DNA from: Dolomedes plantarius
Lineage: Eukaryota > Arthropoda > Arachnida > Araneae > Dolomedidae
Direction of reading: 5' to 3'
Assembly (NCBI GenBank): GCA_907164885.2
Contig: OU015490.1
Location: forward strand, 227,352,054 to 227,416,053
Length of the DNA: 64,000 bases
A program made the position numbers and the translations under genes. The notes beneath the pieces were generated by a model. It was given only the letters and a program-made list of their open reading frames with translations. It was not told where the DNA came from and searched no databases. Below, piece after piece: positions 40,618 to 57,816 of this stretch. Positions within the stretch are counted from its first letter, which is position 1. The number at the start of each line of letters is the position of its first letter.

Positions 40618-40943
40618 TGTAACATGCCAGGTCAGACCCAAGAAGATACTCGAATTAGCGAATTACAGACCTGACATGTCACACCGAACTTATTTGTCGT
40701 AAGCCGAGTAGACACAAAAATAATGGAGCTACTAAATCTCTAACATTTTTTCTTAGCTAGTAACGAAGCGGCTTCACTGGACAAGCACAGAATTCAGGAA
40801 GCGTCATCTCTCTGACCACAGGCCCTTATATAACTTTTTATAGCCGACGTGTCATGTGACCATGCAACGAGCAGTGATTCGCTGTGCCTGGATCTCCGGG
40901 CTTGAAAACTTATATAATGAAGAGGGATAATCTCCAAATTTAC
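40618..40943 (-). repeat. Gypsy 5' LTR, distal part
   Basis: Collinear with 32864-33190 of the other LTR. It starts TGTAACATGCC on the plus strand and stops at the LINE target duplication CCAAATTTAC (40934-40943). Confidence 0.9.
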
Positions 40944-41003
40944 AGGTTTGGTTTAGGTTTAATGGCGGAAGGTCCTGAGAGGACAAGCTGCACCAAACAC
41001 TTG

Positions 41004-42980
41004 TTAAAAGCAAAACCACAATGCATATATAAAAAGGGTGAGAAATAAGTAAAGTGAGAAAAGGGTGACACTTAGGACACTCCCTTGAGGCACTCCTTCC
41101 TCGTGAATAAAATTGTCAGATGAAGTTGATCCAATACGGACATTAAAATTACGCGTGGCTAAAAAGTTTTGAATAAAAATGGGGAGATTCCCCCTAAAAT
41201 TCATATTGTATAGATCCCGCAAGATACCGTATCGCCATGCACGATCGTATGCTTTTTCGAGGTCGAAAAACACCGAAACCATCTGATTTCTCCTGACAAA
41301 AGCAAATCCTAACTTTGTATTCTAGAGCGACGATGTTATCAGTCTTCGATCTACCACGACCGAAACCACTTTGGAAAGGTGAAAAACGGCCGTTGCTCTC
41401 TAGTACATGCACAAGACAAGAATTGCACATTTTTTCCATCACCTTACACATACAGCTGGTAAGGGCGATGGGTCGGTAGTTGGTAGCATCCGTCGCATCC
41501 TTTCCAGGTTTAGGGAAATGGATGACGGTTGCTTTGCGCCAGGACATAGGAAACGTATGAGAATTCCATATTCTATTGTACAGGTGTAGTAGGTGTATTA
41601 GAGAATCGTGTGACAGATGGGGGATCACAGTAGGACACATCGTCTAGCCCCGGGGAGGAATTTTAACTTCTCGGAGGCAGCGAAGGAGCTCAGTAATGGT
41701 AAAATTGCAGTTAGAGGGAAGTGTGGTTCGAGTTTTGAAACGTAGACGATGGGATTCAGCGCGCCGGTTATAATGCAAGAAAGGGCAAGGGTAAGAATTA
41801 GCACAGGAAGCCGCAGCAAACTGGCGACCAATGACGGTGAACCGATATGGACACCATTCTCTTTCAGATAGGAAACTAATTGCTCAGTGTAAAGCCCCAT
41901 TGCTCGTTTCGCTCGACACCATAACTCCTTAGAAGTAGTGGACGTGGAGATGCTAGAAACATTCGTTTCCCAAGACTGGCGCTGACTATGGCGAAGCACT
42001 CTCCTAGCGTTCGCCTTTGCTTGTTTGAAGGCTATATAATTGGTGGTAGTTGGGTATCTGCGAAAGATATTCCATAATCTTTTTTGTTTCTTTATGGCAT
42101 TCCGACATTATTCGTTCCACCAAGGCTTACGGTGTCTTGGAGGAAAGGGAGAAGATTTAGGAATAGACATATCGGCTGTCCGCACGATTATATTCGTGAC
42201 GGTGTCAACCGCATCATCAATGTTACCATCAAACATGCTCCTTGTAATCACAGCCTGTGAGGTGCACTTTTCCTTGTCAGCCGCTTCAAAGATGTAACGG
42301 CGTGGCCGTGACGGCGTAGGACCATTGGAATCACCTAAAAAGGTCACAAATAGAGGAAAATGGTCACTGTTTCTAAGGTCATTTCCCCCGAAAAAGTTAA
42401 AGAAATGTAGGCGCGATTGTGAGCAGATGGCTAGGTCGATGCTATGGAAAGTGCGTGTCGGCTCGTGGAAGTATGTTTCTTCTCCGTTATTCAGGAGGCA
42501 GAGACAGTGGTCGGACAGCAACTTTTCTATCTGCCGCACACGAGAGTTGGTATCTTTACTTCCCGAAAGCGCACTATGACCATTAAAGTCACCTATCAGA
42601 ATAAAAGGTGAAGGCAGCTGATTGACTAAATCGTCTAAAAGGTTCTGAGCGATGCACTCATTACGTGGCAGATAAACAACGCAGATGCAGATTAGACGTC
42701 TGATATGGATCCCAACAGCTACAGCTTGCAAGGTGGTATGCAAGAGGACAACGGTGGATGGTTAGACATGGGAAGTGAAGATAGATACACCTCCCGAAAC
42801 ACTCTCACCGGCATCGTTGTCTTTTCGAACACAATGGTAGCGACGGATCTTAGACGTATCAGTGCACTTCAGGTATGTTTCCTGAAGTGCAACAATCGCG
42901 GAGTTGTGTTCAACCACAAGGGCCTACACATCAGAAAGGTTACGGCGGAAGCCACGGCAGTTCCAGGAAACAAGAGCCAT
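41004..42980 (-). pseudogene. LINE ORF2: AP endonuclease and truncated reverse transcriptase
   Basis: A likely start at 42980 opens MALVSWNCRGFRRNLSDV, the typical first strand of an AP-type endonuclease. It continues with VALQETYLK, VYLPRNE, LIGDFNGHSALSG (catalytic D and N) and DLRNSDHFPLFVTF (SDH). The RT has YRPIALTSCMCKVMEKM, SPFQSGFGRGRSKTDN, FFDLEKAYDRAW and EEGVPQGSVLSVTLFSL. It then leaves coding sequence just before the YxDD box, so the catalytic DD and the C-terminus are gone. Stops at about 42925 and 42755 and a frame change near 41280 also break it. Motifs fit the Jockey clade. Confidence 0.9.
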
Positions 42981-43030
42981 TATGGCAAAGCAAGAGGAGG
43001 AGTGACCAGTTGGCCTCTCCCTGCCGGTTG

Positions 43031-44225
43031 AGATGACGTGCAACCTACGGAAGGAGGAGTTTCAGACTCCTCAAATGTTACGTCATAGTCAGAGTCATCG
43101 GATACATACAATTTTAAGGAAGTCTCCTCAGAGAGGAGCTTCCGGAAAGACTGATGGTTTTTATACATATGTTTTTCGTTTTTGCTTTTCCAAGTAATGC
43201 CAATGCATTTCCTAGGAATTGCTATTTTCTTTTTATTCGGGTTTGGAGGTATTGGTGCATCAATGGTAATATGATAGGAACATGACTGCTGAGTTTGTTT
43301 TTAGAGCCGGAATGTTGGGGAGACCTTCTGCTTTTAGTTCCACACAAAGAAAGGGAAGTCGCAGGTATAGTTTTAGATGGAATTGACTCGTTTGTCTGCG
43401 TATAGGTGAGCACATAATCTTTTTGGTAGCGGCAACAGAAACATACGAGACACCGACTCTGGGATTCCTAGCTTCAACCTACTTGCGCGCTTCTATATAT
43501 ATGTTAGTGTGTGCCCTGACAGTTTGGATTTCTTTTTTAAGAATCCACTTTGGACATGATCGTGAGAAAGAGGTGTGGTCTCCTTGGCAGTTAACGCATT
43601 TAGCTGGTAAATTACAACTTTCTGATGCATGATCACGCTGGCCACTACGTTCACATACCACAGAACCACGACACGATGCTTTCGAGTGTCCAAAACGTTG
43701 GCACTGAAAGCAACGGAGAGGGTTCTGCACGTAAGGTCTGATGGGGAGTCGAAGGTATCTAGCTATGAGAAATCTTGGTAGTTTAGGTGTGTCGAAAGTC
43801 AGGATGAGATGCTTCCTGGGAAGTATTTTCCCATCCCGACGGATGTTAATGCGACTAACACCAGGCACAAGTTTGTCTCTCAAATGCTTCAAGATCTCCT
43901 CTTCGGAGGTATGCAGCAAGTCAGGTTCTGAAATTACACCTCGTGATGAATTTAAATAGGCATGTGAAACAATAGTTAGTGCCATGTTACCAAACGCTTC
44001 GACTTTTAATAACTGTGCAGCTTGTACTGCGGTCGTTACTTCTAAAAGTAGGTCACCTGAACGTAGTTTTTTAACAGCTTGAACAGTTCCGATTAGTGCA
44101 TGTAGTGATTTTTGAATGAAGAAAGACGACACCGTACTAAATGCACCTTCCTTTCGTTTTATACTGAAAAAACGAGACGTTTGATGAGAAGATGATTGAT
44201 AAGAAGAAAAATAAGAATTATCCAT
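43031..44225 (-). pseudogene. LINE ORF1 (gag-like, CCHC zinc knuckles)
   Basis: The start at 44225 opens MDNSYFSSYQSSSHQTSRFF. The first 248 codons are continuous and include two cysteine knuckles: CFQCQRFGHSKASC and CVNCQGDHTSFSRSC, with a degenerate one (CERSGQRDHASESC) between them. Such proteins bind element RNA and form the ribonucleoprotein. Beyond 43479 the frame is interrupted by stops, but a coherent acidic tail (SDDSDYDVTFEESE) is readable down to about 43031, just before ORF2, suggesting the original protein was roughly 400 residues. Confidence 0.88.
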
Positions 44226-44783
44226 AAAAAAGGGGGAAAGATTCAGTTATCGGCGGCACCACCAACCACGGAGCCCAACAAGGGGATGCAGATACTTGCA
44301 CCAGTGCTCACTGAGAACTATACGCACACGAAACGACCCTGAAGCAGACCTCTACCCTTAACGAGATGACCAGAAGCCGAAACGATAGCTTGGTTCCTAG
44401 CCGAAGACAAAGTCAGCGACCAGCCGGATGATACATTAGGGAACCACTAAGTACCTCCCGTTTACCCGAAGCGGGGGCCAAAGCAGTGTGTTGGGCAACC
44501 AAAACTGACCCTCAACTACCAGGATTCCCTTTTCCGGGGACACGGGTCTCCACGCACGGCAAACACGTGGGTGATATACACGCCATTAGAAGCTAGAAGC
44601 ATCAGAGCGGCAACAGCTTCTAATGAGGTGCCCTCGCCTCCGAAGAGGAACCACACCGAGGAAGAAAAGAAAGAAGAAAGAAGATGGAAGAGAGAAGAGG
44701 AAGAAGGAGAGGATATAGTTCGCAAGGGTACCTCGCGATTGAGACACCCGTGTTTACCTAAAGTAGGTAAACCCCCTGAGGTG

Positions 44784-45748
<965 letters not shown>

Positions 45749-47043
45749 GCTGATGCCAACACCGGTGGGATCTTACGTATGTGTTAGCGAAATACGTGAG
45801 TATCCACGGAGGAGGCGAAGCAGTGGCGGAACTGGTGAGTATAGCCAAAGGAATCAGGTCGATGCAAACAGTCAATGAGAGCCTGCGGAAAATACTAGCA
45901 GTCGAGACGGGTAGCCAGACGGAAGTTGTTCAGGAAAAGTGGAACCCGTGCAAGAAAATTCGATCAGCATGTACAGCTGGATGCGACAGCAGGGAAGGTA
46001 AGCTCATTTGAAATCTTCCAAAGAGGTCTGCGCGAAAATTGTCGAGGGGCAGTAAATTGTGGGATTAAATTGATTGGAATTAGACTAATAATCCAGGGGA
46101 TTTAGAAAGATAATTTCAACGCTTCCTTGAGAAGTCCGTAAGTTAAACCAGTGAAGGTTTAGTGAAAATAGTTCGAGAAGAACTCGTGTGAAATCCTGAT
46201 AGAGATTGGGTAAATGTAATCGTCTTGAGAAACATTAGTAGTTAGTTTTTTGTGAAAGTGATTCGAGTAATCAAAAATTGTGTAAGTAAATCCACAGGGA
46301 ACCTCACGGGCACGTGTTGTGCAGAAAAAAGTAGAAAAGTGTTTTCTTTTGGGATAAATCTCCCAGGTTATGTTCTAGAAGAACATTAGTTAGCTAGTGT
46401 TAAATAAATAGAAGTGGTGCGAGTGTTTGTAGGAAACCGCACAGTGCCTTGGTCCACAGGAAAAGTACTCAGTGTGGGACAAAACACTCAATTCAAATAG
46501 TATATTTGCTCTAGTGATATGATTCTAGAAGTGTATAAGCACGTGTAAAGGTGCATCAGACGATTTGAGTTTTGAATGTTGTATGCTATAATATAATGTG
46601 ATACATGTGTGTTTCTTTTAAATGTTTGATAATATATTGTGATACATGTCTTAAAAATATTAAACAGTTTAGTACAGTGTGAGATATGCTCAGTTATTTT
46701 AAACGTTAAAATTAAACACTTTGATATATGTTCTAGTTACTATTATGTAATTTGATAGGATTGCTTGTGATTAATTGTACCAGTTTATGTGTATCAGTGA
46801 AAGCTCAAAGATGACAATATTTAGTGTCGTTATATCTAGTACCTGTCCTATATTTCTGTGTTAAGTAGGGCAAGTGAAATTACATGTGTATTTCTGTGAG
46901 TGTATTGAGTGTACGGCATTAGGTTAGGAATAAGATATTGTGATTTCTGTGAATACAGTGGTAAATCTTTTAGTTTGGAAAAATGGAAGTTCTTTTAATT
47001 AGACAGTCTAAAATTGTTCTTGTGGCTTTGGCCTATAATTTGA

Positions 47044-47572
47044 ATGTTGAGTCGTCGACAAATGATTAAAAAAATAGTAATTGTCCGAAGAATCATGGGA
47101 GCGGAAAATTACAATGAAGTAGGGACCAAGGCGTGTCTAGAAGGAATTCTAGAACAGAAAGAAAGGGAAGCGAGCGAAATTAAGGAACAGAAAGAAAGGG
47201 ATGCGAGGAAAATTTGGGAAGAGAAGTATAAGCAGATGGATAGGGCCTATGAATTAGCATTGATAAGAAAGAAAGTTTGAACGTTAGTCAGAAAGCCATA
47301 ATAGACAATATTTTTGAGGTTTTCGAGTCGAATAAAGAATTCTTTGTGAGACATGATAAAGGAATCTTCGATAGACTAGAATACGACCTAGACTGTGAGG
47401 CGAAATATGCTTTAGATCAATAAACTAGATTTATTAAAGCGGGGGAATTAGAGTACCTGAGAGTAAAATTACAGGATGTAAATTCCTATAGAGAAAGTAG
47501 AGGATTAATAAGGAAGGCCAGAGTCACTCAAATTGAGAAAAGTGCCTAATTGATGGGAAAATATGCGTAGAG
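47044..47572 (+). pseudogene. Broken gag-like charged protein of the pol-less element
   Basis: The segment reads MGAENYNEVGTKACLEGI (from 47095), then repeated glutamate/lysine units of the form LEQKERE, IKEQKERDARKIWEEKY, predicted as coiled coil. After a frame change near 47275 it continues with SLNVSQKAIIDNIFEVFESN, FDRLEYDLDCEAKYALDQ, a stop, and LEYLRVKLQDVNSYRESRG. Continuity across frames shows a decayed protein gene rather than chance. Position just inside an LTR and composition suggest gag, but no zinc knuckle or capsid motif is visible, so this is inference. Confidence 0.5.
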
Positions 47573-47809
47573 CAAAAGGTTAAATCTCCGGGTAGAGAAA
47601 AAATATGGAGAATGTGTTGGGAAATTTCAGCGAGGTGGAAGCTGGGAATTTCGGAAGAACGAGTACTGGAGGCTAAATTAAAAATAAGGAATTCTGTACC
47701 CAGTTGGTTGCCGGAGATACTTTGAGCAGTTCGGGGGAAGTGCAGGGAAAAAAAGAAAATCTTTTAATTGAGCAAGCAGGCTTAAATTCGGATGTAGAAA
47801 ATCGGAGTT

Positions 47810-48000
47810 AAATAGACAACTCGCTCTGCAAATCCATGAATGTAGAGACAGTTTGGAAAATGGACTGAAATTCCTGTGAGGAAACTAGCCCAGATATAAG
47901 GGAAATAGATAACTCGCTCTGCAAATTCGCGCATGTAGAGACATGTGGGAAAACGAATGTAGATTTGTATGAGGAAAGTACCCTAGATAGAAGGGAAATA
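47810..48000 (+). repeat. Two tandem units in the pol-less element's coding relic
   Basis: Two adjacent units of roughly 95 bases share AACTCGCTCTGCAAAT and TGTAGAGACA in the same order. Translated, each begins IDNSLCK and ends near a DIREI or DRREI motif, so this is a repeat in the encoded protein. The downstream frames to about 48490 carry no recognised motif. Confidence 0.65.
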
Positions 48001-48499
48001 TTGTATGAAAGCGACTCTAACATTTGTGATCTCGAAGTGAGTAAAGTTAGTTTCGTTAAATCTGCCGAGGTTTTAGAGGACTCGAATCCAGAGTTTTGTG
48101 TAACTCACCGCACACAGACCTTTGTCCGATAGTCCATTCATCAGGTTCTTTTCAAGTGGAAGGAACTATAAGTGCGTGTCAGGATTGATGAATGTAGTCG
48201 AAAAAGTTGAGCCGAATACGGTTTAGAAAATTGCTCCCCAGGGATTAGACAAAGACATTGGGGAAAACACGGAACGCGAAATGATCGAAAGCCCGTCTAA
48301 AATGGATGGTCAGATTTTGACGGATTTTAGGGGAAACATAAATAATGCAGCTGAGGTGGATAGAACCCCTTTAGAAAATAGGACAGCGTGTCCGAGTAGG
48401 AACATTTCGAGAAGTAGGTTACCTAGAATTGGGATACTCCATGTAATGAGTCCAAGGGAAATTACATCCGGTAGTGATAAGGACTAAACAGCACCGCGA

Positions 48500-50349
48500 A
48501 AATTACCAATAGTATAAAGCGCAAGAAAGCGAAGTTTAAAGGTTTTTGGGCTGACCAAAACTGGGAGCAAGGTCCGTTAGCTAGAAGGAAGCCGAATGCG
48601 TAAGGCATAGACAAAAGTCGGGACGACAGTGTTTTTGTCAAATTCAAGAAAAATTAATGGAGGACAACATTCCGTTAATTTCAAAAGGAAAATGGGTTAC
48701 ATATACTCAGAAAGGCAGCTTATCAATTTCGGGAGACTGATGAAAAAACCGAAAGTTGCAAGTATTCGCGAGTGCGAGATTAAAAGACAGGAGAATTTAG
48801 GGAGCCGTATGACAGGTGTTTCCACGAAAATTCAGCGTAGCGAGATGCATACGAGGAGGGTTAACTCAAATTTAAATTAATAATAGTTGGGGAAAATTTA
48901 AATCCTCAGATGAGATTTTGAAGGTCAAGTGAGAATTTAACGCTGCGTGAAACAGTGACGCAGAAATGTATGTGTAATAATTATGTGTATTGTATTTTTT
49001 GTATGATTTTATACCATAAAGTTGAATTAAGGAATTGTAGTGTATAATATCTTTAGCGATACTTTTTGTGAAATTTAAAGTGCATAAATGTTGGAAAAAC
49101 ATGACCATATATTTTGAGAATGGATTTAAGCAATTATTTGTATCCCGTGGTAGTTATGATTAATTAGTATAATGATTTGTCTTGGTGAAAGTCCTAAGAC
49201 GCTTTTTGTGAAAGCCGTGGAAGGCCGAGAAAAGCTGTCGTTAACCATAAAACTGTCGCTACCATAAAACTGTTTTTGTTCTTGCTAGAAAAGGAACCTA
49301 ATGAGATAGTTTGTTATGACTCTATATCAGGAAATGACGTTAAAAACAACACCTAATTGAATTGTGGAATCCTAGTATAGAAATAAATGTGGGCTCAACT
49401 GTGAGTTTCGGTTTCCTGGCCAATCGAGTGGGAAGAGGCCGAATGAGTCGCGCGTTTGGATAGGAGAAATATGTTCCCGGGTTAGAAGACCAACAGAACG
49501 TCGAATAGTTCATGATCTGTAATGTCGAATGTTTAATGAATAAGAAGAAATATAAGTTTAATTTGTCCACTGTATTTGGTAATCTTATCCACGATGATGT
49601 GTTTTTTCTTTAAGAGAGTTTACAGAGCAAGTGTGAAGATTTAATTGCTTACGTTTGTGATCAATCCATGATGACGTATGACAGTGTTTTGTGTGCTTTG
49701 AGTAATGATTTGTTTCATGTTATTGCAGCTAGGTAAAGATATGGTCGAAATTGTGGTAATGTTTGTAATTAAGTTAAGATTTGAGTAATGTATTGTTGTA
49801 GTTCCTATGCTAAAATATGTTAAATGAGCATGCTTAATGTGTTGGCGAATAGAAGCTAAACCAGTTAGGGTACGTTGTCGGCTATGACAGGCCGAAAGGT
49901 ACTGGTGCTAACCGCCCTTAAGTTTATAATTGAACCGAAAAGGTTATATGCACATAGGGCAGCCTTGAGGCTATATTTTGTTGTTTTCAGTATGAAATTG
50001 TTAACGTAAGTTTCTTAGTGCATTATGAGTATTGTGTTTGTCTTAATCATGTATGAATTTATTATGTGTAATATCAGTGTAATGACTAGCTGTATCTCTT
50101 ACTTGAACTGAATTGAGGTTTTCACTTCCGAAAAGTATTCGGAGTGGAGTTTAAGAAATGATGTGTCCCACACTGGGTGCAGTTTAGGGCATTTCGAGGG
50201 AAATTTCTAAATTAGGCGGAATTGAACGTATTGAGTTAGGCCTGAAGAAAGCCAAATGGTATTGACCTCTTTGGAAATGTTTCGTGTGGGCATACCTGAG
50301 TGGACCTACCGAACTTTCCATTAGACTTTTTATGTATAAAAAATCCTTT
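48500..50349. other. Non-coding part of the pol-less element
   Basis: Between the coding relic and the polypurine tract I find no known protein motif on either strand. The DNA is rich in short open frames but without family resemblance; a pol gene of normal size is absent or unreadable. Confidence 0.5.
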
Positions 50350-50364
50350 AAAGGAGGGAGGAGC
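50350..50364 (+). promoter_or_regulatory. Polypurine tract
   Basis: AAAGGAGGGAGGAGC directly precedes the 3' LTR, as needed to prime plus-strand DNA synthesis. It confirms the plus-strand orientation of the element. Confidence 0.8.
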
Positions 50365-50918
50365 TGTGATGGCGGCGGACTCTCTGCTTAACCCCCGGTA
50401 TTATATATGAAATATGGTGAAGTTTTCAGTTTTGGAGGAGTATTTACCAGAGGCGATTTCAAGTAATGAATCAAGAGGTGTGCCAGTTGTCTAATAAACA
50501 GATGACCAGTAAACAGAAGACAACCAGGACTGGAAGTGCAAGTGGTTTCTGGACGAGCGGTTGTTTCGGAGGTATTCAGTAGAAGGAGAACCGGTTTGGA
50601 CTGGTGTTGGTCTGTGCAGGCCAGAGCAGACAGGGACAGACAGAGAAGGACATAGGTTCGGTGTTGAAGGAGGTTGACTTTGTCTCGGACCAGCGGTTTG
50701 CGTGTGCCGGAGGAGCCACGTGGAAAGTGATTGTGATTTGTTTGGCCGGAGTGCCTTACTTGTGTGAATGATTGATTTGGCCGGAAGCCATTAACCCGGC
50801 AAAGCCTGAATTAATTTTTTTTCTCAAATTTACTTTTTCTCTTTAGTATATGTTTATTCCCTTCCTTAGGATAATATAAAATGTTTTTTTAAAAATTAAA
50901 TTATTTTAGTCAGAATCT

Positions 50919-52498
50919 GCTGGTACCATATGGTACCGCTAGGCTCTTATACTATCAAATCACCTTTTTTTCAAAATTCTTTTTTTTAAAGAAACAAAAG
51001 CAATATTTTTGAAGAACAGGTTACATTTTAATTCCCACATAAAATTTTAATTACTACATATTGAAATAAAGTTACATTTTTGTATTTAAATGTAAATAAA
51101 GTTACATTTTGAAAAGTAATGAAACTGCCAACGAATAAGAATTCCAATGAATCAGAATCCATTGAATTCCATTGAATAAGAATTCCAATGAAAACTTTTA
51201 TTTCATCAGGTGTCACTTGAGGATGAGCATTATTTGTAAATAAAGCCTACTTTGTTATTTCTGATGTTAAAAGTGAGATTATATCATCATCAAAAAAACA
51301 TTTCAAACATTTCAAGTGGTGATTTGAACGAAAGTCTGAATAATCTGCTTGTGGGAAAAATGAATTAAATTCTTTTATATTTTTATTAACCCATATTCTT
51401 TTCTTTGAAGAATTTGATCTTTTATTCTTCCGCTGTTTCTTTGCACTTGGTGGCCCATCAGTTATTGTCTTGGAAGTGTCTAATTCTTCTTCGGAATCTG
51501 AAATTTCAATATCGCCACAAGTTTTTTGTACATTCATTTTTATTTCGGCATTTTCCCGTAACTGGTTACCAGGCAAATTGTCTGTAAGACCTCCTTCATC
51601 TTCCTCTGCAGAATATTCGTCAGTGATTTCAGTAGCATTGGGGTGCTCAATATAAATTTCTTCAATATCATGAGAATCTAGTTCATCAATCAGTGGAAGT
51701 GCCTCTTCAATTGTTAAATGTCTAGAAAAAAAATTGTATGTATGAAATGTCCTCAAATTAGCTTGTAAGTTTGACTAAAACAAATTTTCACTGATATAAT
51801 GACACTCAGGAAAAAAAAAAATATATATATATAGATATATTTATAGATATATATAACGTAATAATAATAATATTAATAATAATGACTACTATTATTATAT
51901 TATTATTATTATTATTATTAATTTTATTATATAATAAAAAAATACGTCAATTAATTTTAAAAATATAAAAAAACAAATATACCTATTACTTCAAAAGAAA
52001 TAAAAAACTTATTTTTTTTTTAAGTCACAGAAACTTGAGTAAAATGAATAAATACACAGTTTCTACATAACTTATGAAAAGCTAACATGAAAGCCTAGCG
52101 GTACCAAACGGTACCGCCAAATTTGAGAACAACAATTTTTGTTCTAATAAGACTATATATAATAAGACAGATATATTTTTAAATGTGGCCTATCAAAAGA
52201 GCGTACAAATATAAATAGAAATACACATTTCATCAACTCACTTAAAAATTTTAAATAGCTATAAAATGTACTTACTTTTGACAACGAGCCATTTTTTCAC
52301 TTGTTTTCAAGACGCCAAACTTTCTTGAGACTGATAGCATAGACACGTGCTTAACTACTTCCTCTGACTGTTATAATTTCTTCTTTAGACTGTCTAGTGG
52401 AGACATCTATTAACTAAAAATCAGAATGTTAAGTTTTTCCCGAAAAGAAGAGGCATTTTTGAAGTAGTGTTTGCTGGTACCAAACGGTACCGCTAGGA
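50919..52498. repeat. Subterminal GGTACC palindrome repeats of the piggyBac element
   Basis: Three copies of a CTGGTACC-N4-GGTACCGCTAGG box: 50919-50943, 52094-52116 (inverted) and 52473-52498. In the first copy GGTACCATATGGTACC is a perfect 16-base palindrome; in the other two the centre is AAAC (or its inverse) and is imperfect. Positions near both ends suggest transposase binding sites (inference). Confidence 0.75.
51155..52292 (-). pseudogene. piggyBac transposase, spliced N-terminal part
   Basis: Exon 1 (52292-52276) encodes MARCQ plus two bases and ends at a GTAAGT donor. Exon 2 starts at 51721 after a T-rich tract and TAG acceptor, giving KHLTIEEALPLIDELDS in frame. The intron of 554 bases holds an (ATT)n patch. 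The acidic N-terminus (EDEGGLTDNLPG) is typical, followed by a basic segment (KKQRKNKRSNSSKKR). After an in-frame TAG at 51247-51249, the frame continues to VTPDEIKVFIGILI, the start of the DDE domain, and then ends in rearranged DNA. The catalytic aspartates are missing. Confidence 0.85.
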
Positions 52499-52713
52499 CT
52501 TCCCGAGTTAATGCACTGGAGGTGCAAATCTCAACGATTTAATGTACATATTTTGTAAATACGATATTTGAATAAATGCGTTTTTTTACGTTCATTAATC
52601 CAGCGTATTCTCAGTGATTTTCTGAGGGAACTGTGTGTCTAGGGATTAGCCATAGTTCGGCGCGCTATCGTAATAGACTGGACAGGGAAGTCGTATTGCC
52701 CCAGTTTATGATA

Positions 52714-57802
<5,089 letters not shown>

Positions 57803-57816
57803 TATATACTTACATA

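Larger units (their letters stand above)
40944..44783 (-). mobile_element. Jockey-like LINE inserted in the gypsy LTR
   Basis: A 3840-base non-LTR retrotransposon flanked by a perfect 10-base duplication, CCAAATTTAC at 40934-40943 and 44784-44793; the other LTR has this site once. On the minus strand it runs from a 5' untranslated region (44783-44226) through ORF1 (gag), ORF2 (endonuclease, reverse transcriptase) to a 3' end that finishes TTAAACCTAAACCAAACC with no poly-A. The 5' end appears complete, but the second half of the RT is deleted. Confidence 0.9.
50795..52507 (-). mobile_element. piggyBac derivative, internally deleted
   Basis: Inserted in the 3' LTR at TTAA, duplicated at 50791-50794 and 52508-52511 as is diagnostic for piggyBac. 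The ends CCCGGCAAAGCCT and (inverted right end) CTCGGGAAGTCCT agree at 9 of 13 positions. Subterminal palindromes built from two GGTACC boxes occur near both ends (50921-50936, 52100-52115, 52476-52491). The transposase gene on the minus strand lacks its catalytic middle and end. Confidence 0.9.
50365..52713 (+). repeat. 3' LTR, split by a piggyBac derivative
   Basis: Matches the 5' LTR in 50365-50794 and again in 52508-52713. The LTR sequence CCATTAATGCACTGG of the 5' copy is here CCATTAA, insertion, TTAATGCACTGG. It ends TTTATGATA and is followed by TA-rich DNA. Confidence 0.88.

Noticed and set aside
42325..43031. Plus-strand frames opposite the LINE
   Set aside because: Antisense shadows of the endonuclease and gag coding sequence.
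47808..48000. CRISPR-like repetition
   Set aside because: Only two diverged protein-coding units in a eukaryotic retroelement; no spacer structure.
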